NCBI RefSeq assembly: GCF_000011365.1 | Contig: NC_004463.1 | Span: 1,536,001-1,600,000, forward strand | Length of the DNA: 64,000 nucleotides | From: Bradyrhizobium diazoefficiens USDA 110 | GTDB lineage: Bacteria > Pseudomonadota > Alphaproteobacteria > Rhizobiales > Xanthobacteraceae | Direction of reading: 5' to 3' | Shown here: positions 63,266 to 64,000 of the stretch, piece after piece | Numbering within the stretch: the first letter of the stretch is position 1 | Layout: each line of letters begins with the position of its first letter | Program-made: the position numbers and the translations under genes | The notes under the pieces: generated by a model | Seen by the model: the letters and a program-made list of their open reading frames with translations, nothing else | Told to the model about the DNA's origin: nothing | Databases searched by the model: none

Positions 63266-63916
63266 ATGAAGAGACGTTCGATCAGCAAACTGGCCGGTGG
63301 CGCCGCGGCGTTCTGCGCCGCCGCATCTTTCGGCCTCGCGCTGACGCCGGCGCATGCGGAGGATTTCTTCTCGGCGCTGTTCGGTGGCTTCCGGATGCGC
63401 CCGCCGCCGGAGATCCGGATGCCGTTTCCCAATGACGACATGCCGCGCTACGACACGCCGCGGCAGCGGGCGTCCTACGGCGGTGGCGCCGCCTATTGCG
63501 TCCGCGGCTGCGATGGCCGTTACTTCCCGGCGCAAGGAAACGATGCCGAGAGCAAGGCGCAGTCCTGCAAGAGCTTCTGCCCGACCTCGGAAACATCGCT
63601 GGTCTATGGCAGCAACATCGACGACGCCACGACCGAGGGCGGGAAATCCTATTCCGACCTGCCGAACGCGTTCCGCTATCGCAACGAGATCGTGTCGGGT
63701 TGCACCTGCAACGGCAAGGATCCGGTCGGCCTCGCCCAGATCAAGATCGAGGACGACCCCACCCTGCGCAAGGGTGACATCGTCGCGGGCGCCGATGGCC
63801 TGGTGGTCGCCAGCCGCAACGCTGGCGATCGCCGCGGAGTCGCGATGAACTTCTCCCCGCTGCCGGACTCGGTCCGCGCCAGATTCCGCCAGGTGCCGGT
63901 GGTGGCGAAGGAGTAG
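63266..63916 (+). CDS. Secreted DUF2865 protein
   Basis: A 216-aa secreted protein with a Sec signal (cleavage near AHA at about 31). The DUF2865 pattern is clear: YCVRGCDGRYFPAQ, KSFCPTSETSLVYGSNID, and CTCNGKDPVG with paired cysteines. Common in Bradyrhizobium and relatives; function unknown. It lies 17 bp after the L,D-transpeptidase gene, which suggests a cell-envelope role. Confidence 0.9.
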   Translation: MKRRSISKLAGGAAAFCAAASFGLALTPAHAEDFFSALFGGFRMRPPPEIRMPFPNDDMPRYDTPRQRASYGGGAAYCVRGCDGRYFPAQGNDAESKAQSCKSFCPTSETSLVYGSNIDDATTEGGKSYSDLPNAFRYRNEIVSGCTCNGKDPVGLAQIKIEDDPTLRKGDIVAGADGLVVASRNAGDRRGVAMNFSPLPDSVRARFRQVPVVAKE

Positions 63917-63921
63917 CCCCT

Positions 63922-64000
63922 GTCGTCCTGGCGAAAGCCAGGACCCATTACCCCGAATGCGAGTTTGGCGGCACGCAGATAACCACCAGCCTGCCCATTG
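63922..64000. repeat. Palindromic intergenic repeat, family A copy 4 (cut by window end)
   Basis: Starts GTCGTCCTGGCGAAAGCCAG followed by GACCCATTACCCCGAATGCG, matching the left half of copy 2. The right half lies beyond the window. Confidence 0.8.

Overview
The window looks like chromosome from a Bradyrhizobium-type alphaproteobacterium (Nitrobacteraceae). This rests on the high GC content, strongly GC-ending codons, a CycM-type membrane-anchored cytochrome c, a DUF2865 protein, a Tad/Cpa pilus locus and a urt-ure supercluster. Intergenic gaps also carry several families of imperfect palindromes. I see no rRNA, tRNA, CRISPR array, transposase or prophage; this is core-like DNA with small lineage-specific genes in the gaps.

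Layout. 0.1-8 kb: glpK, a GNAT acetyltransferase, a repeat-filled gap, a threonine-dehydratase-like PLP enzyme with a divergent ArsR-type regulator, a glutathione transferase, a double-DUF3592 membrane protein and a hypothetical protein preceded by an unannotated cysteine-rich secreted small ORF. 8-17 kb: metF-metH (methyl branch of methionine synthesis), a luciferase-like oxidoreductase, kdsB-pheA, and divergent cycM. 17-25 kb: a yej-type peptide ABC importer with two tandem binding proteins, yejA1-yejA2-yejB-yejE-yejF. 25-29 kb: small orphan proteins, an M17 aminopeptidase overlapping an NlpC/P60 protein, and tadD. 29-38.7 kb: Flp pilus locus on the minus strand, flp-cpaA-cpaB-cpaC-cpaD-cpaE-cpaF-tadB-tadC, convergent with tadD. 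39-43 kb: a fatty acid hydroxylase-family enzyme, an orphan secretin N-domain protein, and a minus-strand cold-shock-like trio (RhlE-type helicase, IF-1 with an Arg/Gly tail, CspA).

43.3-55.6 kb is a nitrogen-scavenging block: urtABCDE (urea ABC importer), then ureD-ureA-ureB-[MESH1-like hydrolase]-ureC-[ABM monooxygenase]-ureE-ureF-ureG. A sigma-54-type promoter with exact GG-N10-GC geometry and an upstream NtrC-like dyad precede urtA, so urea uptake and hydrolysis are probably nitrogen-controlled together. A small alarmone hydrolase-like gene between ureB and ureC is the most unusual item; its metal and substrate residues fall at the same positions as in animal MESH1. 55.8-64 kb holds a histidine kinase with a degenerate ATP-binding domain, RidA, a TetR regulator, OpgC, YqjE- and YqjD-like proteins, an AI-2E family protein, an L,D-transpeptidase and a DUF2865 protein, a largely envelope-oriented set.

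Start codons were re-chosen where the longest reading frame runs upstream of a better ribosome-binding site or family start. Family assignments come from motif recognition by eye; no database search was run.
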